Positions 33,373 to 45,004 of a DNA stretch of 64,000 nt are shown piece after piece; the stretch's first letter is position 1; every line of letters begins with the position of its first letter. The notes under the pieces are model-generated. The model was not told the origin of the DNA and made no database searches. It was given only the letters and a program-made list of their open reading frames with translations. The DNA is from Streptomyces sp. NBC_01445 (GTDB lineage: Bacteria > Actinomycetota > Actinomycetes > Streptomycetales > Streptomycetaceae), in assembly GCF_035918235.1 (NCBI RefSeq), contig NZ_CP109485.1, positions 7,913,001 through 7,977,000 of the forward strand, given 5' to 3'. The position numbers were made by a program, and so were the translations under genes.

Positions 33373-34068
33373 TCAGGAGCCGCCCCGCGCTGCCGCGTGT
33401 ATCAGGCCGCCCATGACGCGCGCGTCCTCGCCCATCTCGGGGTGCCACTGCACGCCGAGCACCCAGGTGAGGCCCTGGAGTTCGACCGCCTCGACCGTCC
33501 CGTCCGCCGCGTGCGCCGACGCGACCAGACCCCGGCCGAGACGGTCGACCGCCTGATGGTGGTACGTCGGAACGTCCGACTCCTCGGGCACCAGCTCGCC
33601 GTACCGCGTCCCGGGCACGGGCGTCACCGCGTGCTTCCCGAAGACGCCGATGTCCTTGACGTGTCCCTCGATGTGCTGGGTGAGCGTGCCGCCGAGCGCC
33701 ACGTTCAGGAGCTGCATGCCCCGGCAGATGCCGAGCAGCGGCTTGCCGGACGCCAACGCCGCACGGATCAGGGCCAGTTCCCACGCGTCCCGCTCCACCG
33801 CGGGCGGCCCCGTGCGGTCCTCGCGCTCGGCGCCGTAGCGGCCCGGCTCCACGTCGGGCCCGCCCGAGACGACGAGCCCGTCGAGCCGCGCGACCACCGA
33901 GGGCGCGTACTTGGGGTCGTCCGGCGGCACCATCGCGGCGAGGCCGCCCGCGGACTGCACGAGCCGCGGGTACCCGGCGGGCAGCAGCGCGGCGGGCAGC
34001 TCCCACACGCCCCAGCTCGCCTTCTCCTCCAGGTAGGTGCTGACCCCGATCAGCGGCCTGCTCAACAT
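33373..34068 (-). CDS. Gamma-glutamyl-hydrolase-like peptidase C26 (PuuD type)
   Basis: A 231-aa class I glutamine-amidotransferase-like enzyme. The nucleophile elbow is LLGICRGMQLLN with the catalytic Cys, and the His-x-Glu pair is in VQWHPEMG. Homologues hydrolyse gamma-glutamyl bonds of GABA or amine adducts. It lies 23 bp downstream of an ethanolamine-type permease gene on the same strand, close to a glutamylating synthetase, so the likely role is to release product and glutamate at the end of the amine pathway. ATG 34068 is chosen, with GGAG upstream. Confidence 0.9.
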   Translation of the reverse strand: MLSRPLIGVSTYLEEKASWGVWELPAALLPAGYPRLVQSAGGLAAMVPPDDPKYAPSVVARLDGLVVSGGPDVEPGRYGAEREDRTGPPAVERDAWELALIRAALASGKPLLGICRGMQLLNVALGGTLTQHIEGHVKDIGVFGKHAVTPVPGTRYGELVPEESDVPTYHHQAVDRLGRGLVASAHAADGTVEAVELQGLTWVLGVQWHPEMGEDARVMGGLIHAAARGGS

Positions 34069-34091
34069 CTGCCCGTGCTCCCTCACCGTGG

Positions 34092-35540
<1,449 letters not shown>

Positions 35541-35651
35541 GGCGCGGGCTCCCCGTCGTGCGGTGGATGCTCAATGGAGTGGATCCATACCTTTGCGGGG
35601 AGCGTGCGAAGAAATCAAGACCCCTGCGTTACGCGCCGGTTAATCACGGGC

Positions 35652-36377
35652 TCAGGTCAGGAAGCCCCGCAGGAGAGCGGCCGTGCCGGCGCAGTGCTCG
35701 CGCATCATCTCCCGTGCCCCGTCCGCGTCCCCGTCGAGCACCGCCTCCACCAGGGCCGTGTGCTGGCGCTGCGAATGCTCCAGGTTTCGTACCAACAGCG
35801 GGATGCAGTCGAGGAGGTCGTTCACCGTCGCGCGGACCGCCGCGTACTGAGCCGTGAGCGAGGGTGACCCGCACAGCTCGGCGATCGTGAGATGGAGCAG
35901 CGTGTCGAGGCGGCGGTAGTCGGCGAGGGGTGCGTCATGGGTGCGCGCGAGGGCGCCGCGCAGCCGTTCCGTCTGTTCGGCGGTGAGGCCGTGCGCGGCG
36001 CACAGGCCGGCCGCTCCGACCTCCAGGACCTCGCGGAAGCGCAGCGCGTCCTCGACGTCGACGCCCTTGAGGCGGCGGCGCAGCTCGTCCTCGCCCGGCG
36101 CGTCCGTGCGCGCCACCACGAACGTGCCGCCGTAGCGCCCGCGCCGCGACTCGACCAGGCCCTGGTCCTGGAGCACCTTCAGGACCTCCCGCAGCGTCAC
36201 CCTGCTGATCCCGAGCCGGTCCGCCAACTCCCGTTCGGACGGTAGGCGTTCACCCCCCGACACCAGGCCGAGCCGGACGACCTGGAGGATCTGCTCCAGG
36301 GCCTCCTCGAATCCGTTGCCCGCCCGCACGGGCCGCAGCACCGGCGTGAGCCGGTCCTCGTCATCGGTGTGCGACAT
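35652..36377 (-). CDS. GntR/FadR-family regulator of the amine cluster
   Basis: A 241-aa regulator. The N-terminal winged helix (ILQVVRLGLVSGGERLPSERELADRLGISRVTLREVLKVLQDQGLVESRRGRYGGTFV region) is followed by a FadR C-terminal ligand domain (FCD, about 95-225) with metal-binding histidines (LLHLTIAELCG). It probably controls the divergent synthetase operon and the permease. ATG 36377 behind AAGGGGG is chosen over the upstream TTG at 36398. In S. coelicolor the equivalent gene lies beside glnA4. Confidence 0.92.
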   Translation of the reverse strand: MSHTDDEDRLTPVLRPVRAGNGFEEALEQILQVVRLGLVSGGERLPSERELADRLGISRVTLREVLKVLQDQGLVESRRGRYGGTFVVARTDAPGEDELRRRLKGVDVEDALRFREVLEVGAAGLCAAHGLTAEQTERLRGALARTHDAPLADYRRLDTLLHLTIAELCGSPSLTAQYAAVRATVNDLLDCIPLLVRNLEHSQRQHTALVEAVLDGDADGAREMMREHCAGTAALLRGFLT

Positions 36378-36425
36378 ATGGCCGTACCCCCTTCCCAAGC
36401 AATGGTTCTCCGCAATACCTTATGG

Positions 36426-36442
36426 CTTCCGGTTGACCGAAG
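36426..36442. promoter_or_regulatory. Candidate operator between GntR and the synthetase operon
   Basis: CTTCCGGT (36426-36433), TG and ACCGAAG (36436-36442) form an imperfect inverted repeat in the 86-bp divergent promoter region, 21 bp before the synthetase start. Confidence 0.4.
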
Positions 36443-36463
36443 AAGCCCGAAGGAGGCCTTCCC

Positions 36464-37834
36464 GTGGCAGACCGCACACCCCCGCTCGGCGTCGAGGAGC
36501 TCACGTCCCTCGTCGAGAGTGGAGAGATCGACACTGTCGTCCTGGCCTTCCCCGATATGCAAGGGCGGCTGCAGGGCAAGCGGTTCGCCGCCCGCTTCTT
36601 CCTCGACGAGGTCCTCGCCCACGGCACGGAGGGCTGCAACTACCTCCTCGCCGTCGACACCGAGATGAACACGGTCGACGGATACGAGATGTCCTCCTGG
36701 GACCGCGGCTACGGCGACTTCGCCATGCACGCCGACCTCTCCACCCTGCGCCGCGTTCCCTGGAACGACGGCACCGCGATGCTCATCGCGGACCTCGCGT
36801 GGAACGACGCCTCGCCCGTCGTGGCCGCGCCCCGGCAGATCCTGCGCCGCCAGCTCGACCGGCTCGCCGAACTCGGCTACACCGCCCACGTCGGCACGGA
36901 GCTCGAGTTCATCGTCTTCAAGGACACCTACGAGCAGGCCTGGGACGCCGGCTACAAGAACCTCACCCCGGCCAACCAGTACAACATCGACTACTCGGTC
37001 CTCGGCACCGGACGCATCGAGCCGCTCCTGCGCCGCATCCGCAACGACATGGCGGCGGCCGGGCTCGTCGTCGAGTCCGCCAAGGGCGAGTGCAACCCGG
37101 GCCAGCACGAGATCGTGTTCCGCTACGACGAGGCCCTCGTCACCTGCGACCAGCACGCCATCTACAAGACGGGCGCCAAGGAGATCGCGGCCCAGGAGGG
37201 TGTCTCGCTCACCTTCATGGCCAAGTTCAACGAGCGCGAGGGCAACTCCTGTCACATCCACCTCTCGCTCCAGGATGCCGACGGCACCAACGTCATGGCG
37301 GGGACCGCGGACGACCCCGGCGGGATGTCGCCGGTGATGCGGCACTTCCTCGCGGGCCAGCTCGCCGCGCTGCGTGACTTCTCGCTGCTCTACGCGCCCA
37401 ACATCAACTCGTACAAGCGGTTCCAGCCGGGCTCCTTCGCGCCGACCGCCGCCGCCTGGGGCTACGACAACCGCACCTGCGCGCTCCGCGTCGTCGGCCA
37501 CGGCCGCTCGATGCGCTTCGAGAACCGCCTGCCCGGCGGCGACGTCAACCCGCACCTCGCGGTCGCCGGTCTCGTGGCCGCCGGCCTGTACGGCATCGAG
37601 CAGAAGCTCGAACTGCCCGAGGAGTGCACCGGAAACGCCTACACCGGCGAGTACGAGCACGTTCCCACGACGCTGCGCGAGGCCGCCGAGCTGTGGGAGA
37701 CCAGCCCCGTCGCCAAGGCCGCGTTCGGCGACGAGGTCGTCGCGCACTACCGCAACATGGCGCGCGTCGAGCTGGAGGCGTTCGACGCGGCCGTCACCGA
37801 CTGGGAACTCCGCAGGTCGTTCGAAAGGCTCTAG
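36464..37834 (+). CDS. glnA4: Glutamine-synthetase-like gamma-glutamylethanolamide synthetase (GlnA4 type)
   Basis: A 456-aa enzyme of glutamine synthetase fold. Catalytic and metal-binding motifs are GTELEFIVF, NPGQHEIVF, GNSCHIHLSL, NRTCALRVVG and RFENRLPGGDVNPHLAVAG. It lacks the classical GlnA adenylylation region. In S. coelicolor GlnA4 joins glutamate to ethanolamine instead of ammonium; the same role is inferred here from the permease, GntR, ALDH, SDR and hydrolase neighbours. GTG 36464 with AGGAGG at 36451-36456. The aldehyde dehydrogenase starts one base after its stop. Confidence 0.92.
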   Translation: MADRTPPLGVEELTSLVESGEIDTVVLAFPDMQGRLQGKRFAARFFLDEVLAHGTEGCNYLLAVDTEMNTVDGYEMSSWDRGYGDFAMHADLSTLRRVPWNDGTAMLIADLAWNDASPVVAAPRQILRRQLDRLAELGYTAHVGTELEFIVFKDTYEQAWDAGYKNLTPANQYNIDYSVLGTGRIEPLLRRIRNDMAAAGLVVESAKGECNPGQHEIVFRYDEALVTCDQHAIYKTGAKEIAAQEGVSLTFMAKFNEREGNSCHIHLSLQDADGTNVMAGTADDPGGMSPVMRHFLAGQLAALRDFSLLYAPNINSYKRFQPGSFAPTAAAWGYDNRTCALRVVGHGRSMRFENRLPGGDVNPHLAVAGLVAAGLYGIEQKLELPEECTGNAYTGEYEHVPTTLREAAELWETSPVAKAAFGDEVVAHYRNMARVELEAFDAAVTDWELRRSFERL

Positions 37835-37835
37835 C

Positions 37836-39200
37836 GTGCACGACATCCTCAACCCGGCGACCGAAGAAGTCATCGCCACGATCCACGCGACCTCCCGCGA
37901 CCAGGTCGACACCGCGGTGCTGCGGGCCCACCGGGCACAGCGCGACTGGGCGGCCGAGGCCCCCGCCGACCGGGCCCGCCTCCTGCGCCGCTACGCCGCC
38001 GTCGTCGACGAGCACGTCGAGGAACTGGCCCGCCTGGAGGTGCGCGAGGCCGGGCACACCATCGGCAATGCCCGCTCGGAGGCCGGCAACGTCCGCGACC
38101 TGCTCGACTACGCGGCCGGGGGAGTGGAGCGCCTCACCGGCCGGCAGATCCCCGTCGCCGGCGGTCTCGACATCACGATCCTCGAACCCCTCGGCGTCGT
38201 CGGTGTCATCGCGCCCTGGAACTTCCCCATGCCGATCGCCGCGTGGGGCACGGCCCCGGCCCTCGCCGCCGGGAACGCGGTGATCCTCAAGCCCGCCGAG
38301 GCGACCCCGCTCACCGCGCTCCGCCTCGCCGAACTCGCCCTGGAAGCAGGGCTTCCCGAGTACCTCTTCCAGGTCCTGCCCGGCGCGGGGGACGTGGCGG
38401 GAGCCGCCCTCGTCGAGCACCCGGGCATCGCCAAGATCGTGTTCACCGGCTCCACCCGCGTCGGCAAACAGATCATGGCCAAGTGTGCCGACCAGGTGAA
38501 GCGCGTGACCCTCGAACTCGGCGGCAAGAGCCCGAACATCGTCTTCGCCGACGCCGACATCGAGGCGGCCGCCGCCGCGACCCCCATGTCGTTCCTCGAC
38601 AACGCCGGCCAGGACTGCTGCGCCCGCACCCGCATCCTCGTACAGCGGTCCGTGTACGACCGGTTCCTCGGCCTGCTCGCGCCCGCGATCGAGTCCGTCG
38701 TCGTCGGCGACCCCGCCGACGAGAAGACCCAGATGGGCCCGCTCATCTCCAAGTCCCAGCTGGAACGGGTCCGTTCGTACGTCGACGGGGGAGCGGCCGC
38801 CGTGCGGGGCAGCGCCCCCGAGGGCGCCGGATTCTGGTTCCCGCCGACCGTCCTCACCGAGACGGCACCCGACGCGCCCGCCGCGGCCGAGGAGGTCTTC
38901 GGGCCCGTCGCCGTCGTCCTGCCCTTCGACGACGAGGCCGACGCGATCCGGCTCGGCAACGCCACCGAGTACGGGCTCTCCGGATCCCTGTGGACCCGTG
39001 ACGTGGGGCGCGCCCTGCGCGTCGCCGGAGCGGTCCGGGCCGGGAACCTGTCGGTCAACTCCCACTCGAGCGTCCGCTACTCGACCCCGTTCGGCGGGTA
39101 CAAGCAGTCCGGCGTCGGCCGCGAACTGGGCCCCGACGCCCTCACCGCCTTCACCGAAACCAAGAACGTCTTCATCAGCACGGAAAGCACGGAGGCCTGA
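37836..39200 (+). CDS. Aldehyde dehydrogenase of the amine pathway
   Basis: A 454-aa NAD(P)-dependent aldehyde dehydrogenase. APWNF contains the oxyanion Asn129, LELGG the general base Glu227, and NAGQDCC the catalytic Cys261. In this cluster it would oxidise gamma-glutamyl-aminoacetaldehyde to gamma-glutamylglycine or an equivalent acid. The GTG at 37836 starts one base after the synthetase stop, indicating coupled translation. The SDR follows 6 bp downstream. Confidence 0.93.
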   Translation: MHDILNPATEEVIATIHATSRDQVDTAVLRAHRAQRDWAAEAPADRARLLRRYAAVVDEHVEELARLEVREAGHTIGNARSEAGNVRDLLDYAAGGVERLTGRQIPVAGGLDITILEPLGVVGVIAPWNFPMPIAAWGTAPALAAGNAVILKPAEATPLTALRLAELALEAGLPEYLFQVLPGAGDVAGAALVEHPGIAKIVFTGSTRVGKQIMAKCADQVKRVTLELGGKSPNIVFADADIEAAAAATPMSFLDNAGQDCCARTRILVQRSVYDRFLGLLAPAIESVVVGDPADEKTQMGPLISKSQLERVRSYVDGGAAAVRGSAPEGAGFWFPPTVLTETAPDAPAAAEEVFGPVAVVLPFDDEADAIRLGNATEYGLSGSLWTRDVGRALRVAGAVRAGNLSVNSHSSVRYSTPFGGYKQSGVGRELGPDALTAFTETKNVFISTESTEA

Positions 39201-39206
39201 AGCACC

Positions 39207-39986
39207 ATGACCGAGAACATTTGCCGCCGCCTCGTGGGCCGCACCGCCGTCATCACCGGAGCCGGCAGCGGCATCGGCCTGGCCACCGCCCGCCGCCTCG
39301 CCTCCGAAGGGGCGAACGTGGTCTGCGCCGACATCGACGAGAGCGCCGGCAAGAAGGCCGCCGAAGACGTCGGCGGCACCTTCGTCCAGGTCGACGTCAC
39401 CGACGCCGAGCAGGTCGAGGCCCTCTTCAAGACCGCGTACGACACCTACGGCTCGGTCGACATCGCCTTCAACAACGCCGGGATCTCGCCCCCCGACGAC
39501 GACTCCATCCTGGACACGGGACTTGAGGCCTGGAAGCGCGTCCAGGAGGTCAACCTCACCTCCGTCTTCCTGTGCTGCAAGGCCGCCATCCCCTACATGC
39601 GGCAGCAGGGCAAGGGCTCCATCATCAACACCGCCTCGTTCGTGGCGCGCATGGGCGCGGCGACCTCCCAGATCTCGTACACGGCCTCCAAGGGCGGCGT
39701 CCTCGCCATGTCCCGCGAGCTCGGCGTGCAGTTCGCCCGCGAGGGCATCAGGGTCAACGCCCTGTGCCCGGGCCCGGTCAACACCCCGCTCCTCCAGGAG
39801 CTGTTCGCCAAGGACCCCGAGCGCGCCGCGCGCCGCCTCGTCCACATCCCGGTCGGCCGCTTCGCGGACGCCGACGAGATCGCCGCCGCCGTGGCCTTCC
39901 TCGCGAGCGACGACTCCTCGTTCGTGAACGCCACCGACTTCCTCGTCGACGGCGGCATCTCGGGGGCGTACGTCACGCCTCTGTAG
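39207..39986 (+). CDS. Short-chain dehydrogenase/reductase of the amine pathway
   Basis: A 259-aa SDR. TGAGSGIG (17-24) binds NAD(P), NNAGI stabilises the core, and Ser144, Tyr158 and Lys162 form the catalytic set. In the proposed pathway it would oxidise the hydroxyl of gamma-glutamylethanolamide to the aldehyde used by the preceding ALDH. The substrate is inferred from context only. The ATG lies 6 bp after the ALDH stop, in one operon. Confidence 0.92.
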   Translation: MTENICRRLVGRTAVITGAGSGIGLATARRLASEGANVVCADIDESAGKKAAEDVGGTFVQVDVTDAEQVEALFKTAYDTYGSVDIAFNNAGISPPDDDSILDTGLEAWKRVQEVNLTSVFLCCKAAIPYMRQQGKGSIINTASFVARMGAATSQISYTASKGGVLAMSRELGVQFAREGIRVNALCPGPVNTPLLQELFAKDPERAARRLVHIPVGRFADADEIAAAVAFLASDDSSFVNATDFLVDGGISGAYVTPL

Positions 39987-40015
39987 GGGACGTGTCATAT
40001 AGGTGTACGGTCCCC
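39986..40015 (+). promoter_or_regulatory. Inverted repeat between the SDR and the phosphatase
   Basis: GGGGAC (39986-39991) and GTCCCC (40010-40015) form a 6-bp inverted repeat around an 18-nt, AT-richer loop with TACGGT (40006-40011). It could be an operator/promoter or a weak hairpin at the operon border. Confidence 0.35.
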
Positions 40016-40019
40016 AGGC

Positions 40020-41309
<1,290 letters not shown>

Positions 41310-41337
41310 CCTTCCCCGCACAACTTAGAGTGCCGGG

Positions 41338-42297
41338 ATGAGCATGACGCCCCCGCCCGGCTGGTATCCGGACCCCACGGCCCCGCCCACCGAGCGCTGG
41401 TGGGACGGGGCCGCGTGGACCGAGCACCGACGGCAGCCGCCGAACACCCCGGCCGCGCCACAGGCTTTCGGGCCGCCCGTCGAGCCCCCGCTCCCCGCCG
41501 CGGGCCCGCAGCGTCCGCCCGCCGCACCGGGCCGCGGCGCGAAGACCATCGCCCTGGCCGCCGCCGGCATCGTGCTCGTCGCCTCCATCGCCACCGGCGC
41601 CGTCCTGCTCGGCCGCGGCGACGACGACCCCAAGTCCCGCACGGCGCCCACCTCGAGCGCTCCGACACCCACGGACCCGACCGTCACGGCGAGCAGCGCC
41701 GAGCCCACCCCCACCGAGGACGCGTCCACCGCCGTCGACCAGCTCAACGGCATCACACTCCCCGTCCTCGACGGCTGGCAGAAGGCCGAGAACGTCGTCG
41801 ACGACGACATGCTGATCACCACCCCGCGCACCTACGACTGCCCCGGCGACTCGGGCCTGTGCCGGCACGGCACCGTCGTCTCCCGCACTGTCACCGGGAC
41901 CGACGAGACCTCGCCCGAAGTCATTGCCAAACGGGACATCAAGGACGCTGCGGACGCCTCGTACGACAAGAACGGCATCAACCAGCAGCCCTTCGGCGGC
42001 ATCGAGTCGCACCAGCAGATCGCCGCCCGCCAGACCGCGGTCGCCGGGCGCGCCGGCTACCTCGTCCGCTGGAAGGTGAAGACCGCGAAGGGGCCCGGCG
42101 GTTACGTCGAGTCCGTCGTCTTCCCCTCCAGCTCCGGCTCCGAGGCCCTGGTGACCGTCCGCATCACCGTCGACGCCGGCCAGGACGCGCCACCGCTCTC
42201 CGACATGGACCGCATCGTCAAGGGCATCAGGGCGGCGGGCGACAGCGGGTCCGACGGCGGCGTGGGCAGCAGCATCGGCCCCACCGTCACGCCGTGA
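41338..42297 (+). CDS. DUF2510 single-pass membrane protein
   Basis: A 319-aa protein. The N-terminal DUF2510 motif is PPGWYPDPTAPPTERWWDG (about 4-22), followed by a proline-rich cytoplasmic stretch and a membrane segment (about 62-85, KTIALAAAGIVLVASIATGAVLLG). A Ser/Thr/Pro linker leads to an extracellular domain of about 170 residues with no recognised function. TAGAGT at 41326-41331 is six bases before the ATG, so the transcript is probably leaderless. The ATG at 41344 is an alternative start. Confidence 0.85.
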   Translation: MSMTPPPGWYPDPTAPPTERWWDGAAWTEHRRQPPNTPAAPQAFGPPVEPPLPAAGPQRPPAAPGRGAKTIALAAAGIVLVASIATGAVLLGRGDDDPKSRTAPTSSAPTPTDPTVTASSAEPTPTEDASTAVDQLNGITLPVLDGWQKAENVVDDDMLITTPRTYDCPGDSGLCRHGTVVSRTVTGTDETSPEVIAKRDIKDAADASYDKNGINQQPFGGIESHQQIAARQTAVAGRAGYLVRWKVKTAKGPGGYVESVVFPSSSGSEALVTVRITVDAGQDAPPLSDMDRIVKGIRAAGDSGSDGGVGSSIGPTVTP

Positions 42298-42312
42298 ACC
42301 GTCCCGGAATCC

Positions 42313-43515
42313 TCAGAGGAACGTGTAGCCCTCACCGCGGTACGTCGGCACGGTCGCCGTCACCGTGTCGCCCTCCACCAGGCGCAGCACGTCGAACCGC
42401 TCGCACAGCTCGCCGGCCTTCGCGTGCCGGAACCACACCTTGTCGCCGATCAGCAGATCGTCGGCGGGCGCCCCGAGCAGCGGTGTCTGCACCTCGCCCG
42501 GGCCCTCCTGGGGGTCGTAGCGCAGGCCCTCCGGGAGATACGGCACCGGCAGCCGGTCGGCTCCCGCGGCGCCCGACGCCGGGTAGCCGCCGCCGAGCAC
42601 GGTCACGACCCCGACGCCCGGCCTGCGCACCACGGGCTGCGCGAACAGGGCGGCGGGCCGGCCCGTGAACGACGTGTAGTTGTCGAACAGACGCGGCACA
42701 TAGAGCCCCGACCCCGCCGCGATCTCGGTCACCGCGGGCTCGGCCGCGGTGTGCTGCACACTGCCCGTCCCGCCGCCGTTCACGAACTCCAGGTCGGGCG
42801 CCACCGCCCGTACCGCGCGCACCACTTCGGCCCGCCTGACCGTCAGCTCCTTACGGGCCGCGGCCTGCATCAGCCGGATCGCCCGGGAGCGCACCGGCCG
42901 CCCCGCGACCGCGTCACCGACACCCGCGACATGACCCTCGTACGCCATCACACCCACGAGCCGGAACCCCGGCCGCCGGGCCACGGCGCGTGCCATGTCG
43001 GCGACCTGGGCGGGGGAGCGGAGCGGGGAGCGGCGCGCGCCGACCCGCACGCGCCCGCCGAGCACCTGCCACGAGGTGTCCAGTTCCAGACAGACCCTGA
43101 TCTCCTCGCGCCCGCCGTCCCGCGCGTCGTCGATCAGCCGCAGCTGGGCCGGGTCGTCGACCATGACCGTGACCGCCGCCGCCAGCTTCGGATCGTGCGC
43201 GAGCTCCGCGAAACCGGCCCGGTCCGCCGACGGATACGCGAGCAGCACATCCTCGAAACCGGACCGCGCCAGCCACAGGGACTCCGCGAGCGTGAACGAC
43301 ATGATCCCGGCGAAACCGTTCCTGGCCAGGACCCGTTCGAGCAGCGCGCGACAGCGCACCGACTTGCTCGCGACGCGGATCGGCTTGCCGCCCGCCCGCC
43401 GCACCAGATCGTCCGCGTTGGCGTCGAACGCCTCCAGATCGACGATCGCGACCGGGGCGTCGAGATGAGCGGTGGCCCGGTCGTAGCGGGCCCTGTCGGC
43501 TGCGCGGGGTGTCAT
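42313..43515 (-). CDS. PLP-dependent alanine racemase-like amino acid deaminase/aldolase
   Basis: A 400-aa fold-type III PLP enzyme. The cofactor Lys is probably K51 in GKPIRVASKSVRC, and the barrel continues with LVGVMAYEGHVAGVG. The C-terminal half has a metal/active-site pattern with KVWFRHAKAGELCERFD, as in D-threonine aldolase-like proteins. The substrate is not known. It is convergent with the DUF2510 gene; the 3' ends are 15 bp apart. Confidence 0.87.
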   Translation of the reverse strand: MTPRAADRARYDRATAHLDAPVAIVDLEAFDANADDLVRRAGGKPIRVASKSVRCRALLERVLARNGFAGIMSFTLAESLWLARSGFEDVLLAYPSADRAGFAELAHDPKLAAAVTVMVDDPAQLRLIDDARDGGREEIRVCLELDTSWQVLGGRVRVGARRSPLRSPAQVADMARAVARRPGFRLVGVMAYEGHVAGVGDAVAGRPVRSRAIRLMQAAARKELTVRRAEVVRAVRAVAPDLEFVNGGGTGSVQHTAAEPAVTEIAAGSGLYVPRLFDNYTSFTGRPAALFAQPVVRRPGVGVVTVLGGGYPASGAAGADRLPVPYLPEGLRYDPQEGPGEVQTPLLGAPADDLLIGDKVWFRHAKAGELCERFDVLRLVEGDTVTATVPTYRGEGYTFL

Positions 43516-43663
43516 GACCGAAGCCTGCCAGACACGATTACCGCGGGGTAGGGGGAGGATCCGGGCAGATCGTCCTGACCTGCGATACGGGGTCCCTGCG
43601 AGGCCGCGTCAGCCCGTAGAGTGACGCGGACGCAGGACGAGAACGGGACGGAAACGGGGAGGC

Positions 43664-45004
43664 ATGAGCACGCAAGCGCGCCGCGCGCCGATCCCGCCGC
43701 GCCCCTCCCAGCCGCCCACGCAGCGCGACGAGTTGGCCGATGCCTCGGCCGGCCCGGACGCGTCGATACCCCCGCGCCCCGCGCACACTCCGGCGCCGGA
43801 CCAGACTCCTCCGCCGCCCCCCGCCTCGGCCCGCTTTCCGGACACCCCGCCCGTGCCGGGCGCGCCCGCGGCCCCCGTGTCCGACCGGCCGGCACACCCC
43901 GGCCCCCTGCCGCCCGAGCGCCCGACGGAGACCACGACCAGGCTTCGGCCGATCAGGGACACCGCAGCGCAGAGCCCCGACGGCACGCCCCCGCCCCACC
44001 CCGCCGCACCCCCCGCGACAGCGGTCCCGCGCCGTCCCGCCACGCCGCCGCGCGCCCCCGGCGAACCGCACGCCACCGTCCCCCGCCCCGCCGCGCCCCC
44101 GCGCATCCCGGGCGAGCCCCCCGTCGGAAGGCGCCCCGTCGGGGCCGTCGACCTCACCCCGGGACCCGGCGCCGGCCGCCCCTTCGTGTTCTTCGCGCGC
44201 CCGGCCTCGTACGACGACAGCACCACCCGCCTGCGCCCCATCGGCTCCCGGATACGGCCCCGCGTCGCGGCCGCCGCGGCCTGCGCCGTGCTCGGGCTCG
44301 GCCTCATCGGCGGTGCGGCGACCGGGAGTTGGCTGACCGGGGACAGCGCCGGCAGCGTCGGCTCACCGAGCTCGTACGCCGCCGCGGGCACCCTCTGGCA
44401 CAGCGTCCCCGTCGACCGGCTGTTCCCGCCCGTCATCAAGGGCGACGGAGCGGGACCCGGCGGCGCCGACCGCACCTGGACCCGTATCGCCGTCGCCCCG
44501 GACAGCACCTGCGAGAACGCCTTCGACCCGCTGCTGCAGAAGGCGCTCAGGCCCGCCGGCTGTCTGCGCCTCCTGCGCGCCACCTACACCGACGCCACCC
44601 GCAGTCATGTCACCACCGTCGGCCTGCTGTTCACCAAGGCGGACACGGAGGCCATGAAGGCGCTGCGCACCCGGTTCACCGAGGACGGCCTCGACCGCAG
44701 GACCGACCTCGTGCCCCGCCCGTACGCGGCGAAGGGCACCCTCGCCGCCGGGTTCGGCGACGCCCAGCGCGCCTCCTGGACCATCTCCGTCCTCACCGAC
44801 GCCCCCGTTGTCGCCTACGCCGTCTCCGGCTTCGCCGACGCCCGTACCGTCACCGACCCGCAGCCCGCCGCCGAGGCCATGAAGTCCGGCAGCGTCACGA
44901 CCCCCGCGCAGGCCGGCCTCGGCTTCGAGGCGCAGGGCATCGCCGACCGTGTCGAACGAAGCCTGCGCACCGCCGTCGCCAAGGCCACCGAGGAGCCGTC
45001 ATGA
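43664..45004 (+). CDS. Proline-rich single-pass membrane protein paired with a mycosin
   Basis: A 446-aa protein. Residues 1-200 are Pro/Thr/Ala-rich and cytoplasmic, followed by one membrane segment (about 204-225, VAAAAACAVLGLGLIGGAATGSWLTG) and an extracellular domain of about 215 residues that has no family I recognise. TAGAGT at 43617-43622 may be the -10. Its stop overlaps the mycosin ATG in ATGA, so both are coupled. The pairing suggests that the outer domain is a substrate, scaffold or regulator of the protease. Confidence 0.8.
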   Translation: MSTQARRAPIPPRPSQPPTQRDELADASAGPDASIPPRPAHTPAPDQTPPPPPASARFPDTPPVPGAPAAPVSDRPAHPGPLPPERPTETTTRLRPIRDTAAQSPDGTPPPHPAAPPATAVPRRPATPPRAPGEPHATVPRPAAPPRIPGEPPVGRRPVGAVDLTPGPGAGRPFVFFARPASYDDSTTRLRPIGSRIRPRVAAAAACAVLGLGLIGGAATGSWLTGDSAGSVGSPSSYAAAGTLWHSVPVDRLFPPVIKGDGAGPGGADRTWTRIAVAPDSTCENAFDPLLQKALRPAGCLRLLRATYTDATRSHVTTVGLLFTKADTEAMKALRTRFTEDGLDRRTDLVPRPYAAKGTLAAGFGDAQRASWTISVLTDAPVVAYAVSGFADARTVTDPQPAAEAMKSGSVTTPAQAGLGFEAQGIADRVERSLRTAVAKATEEPS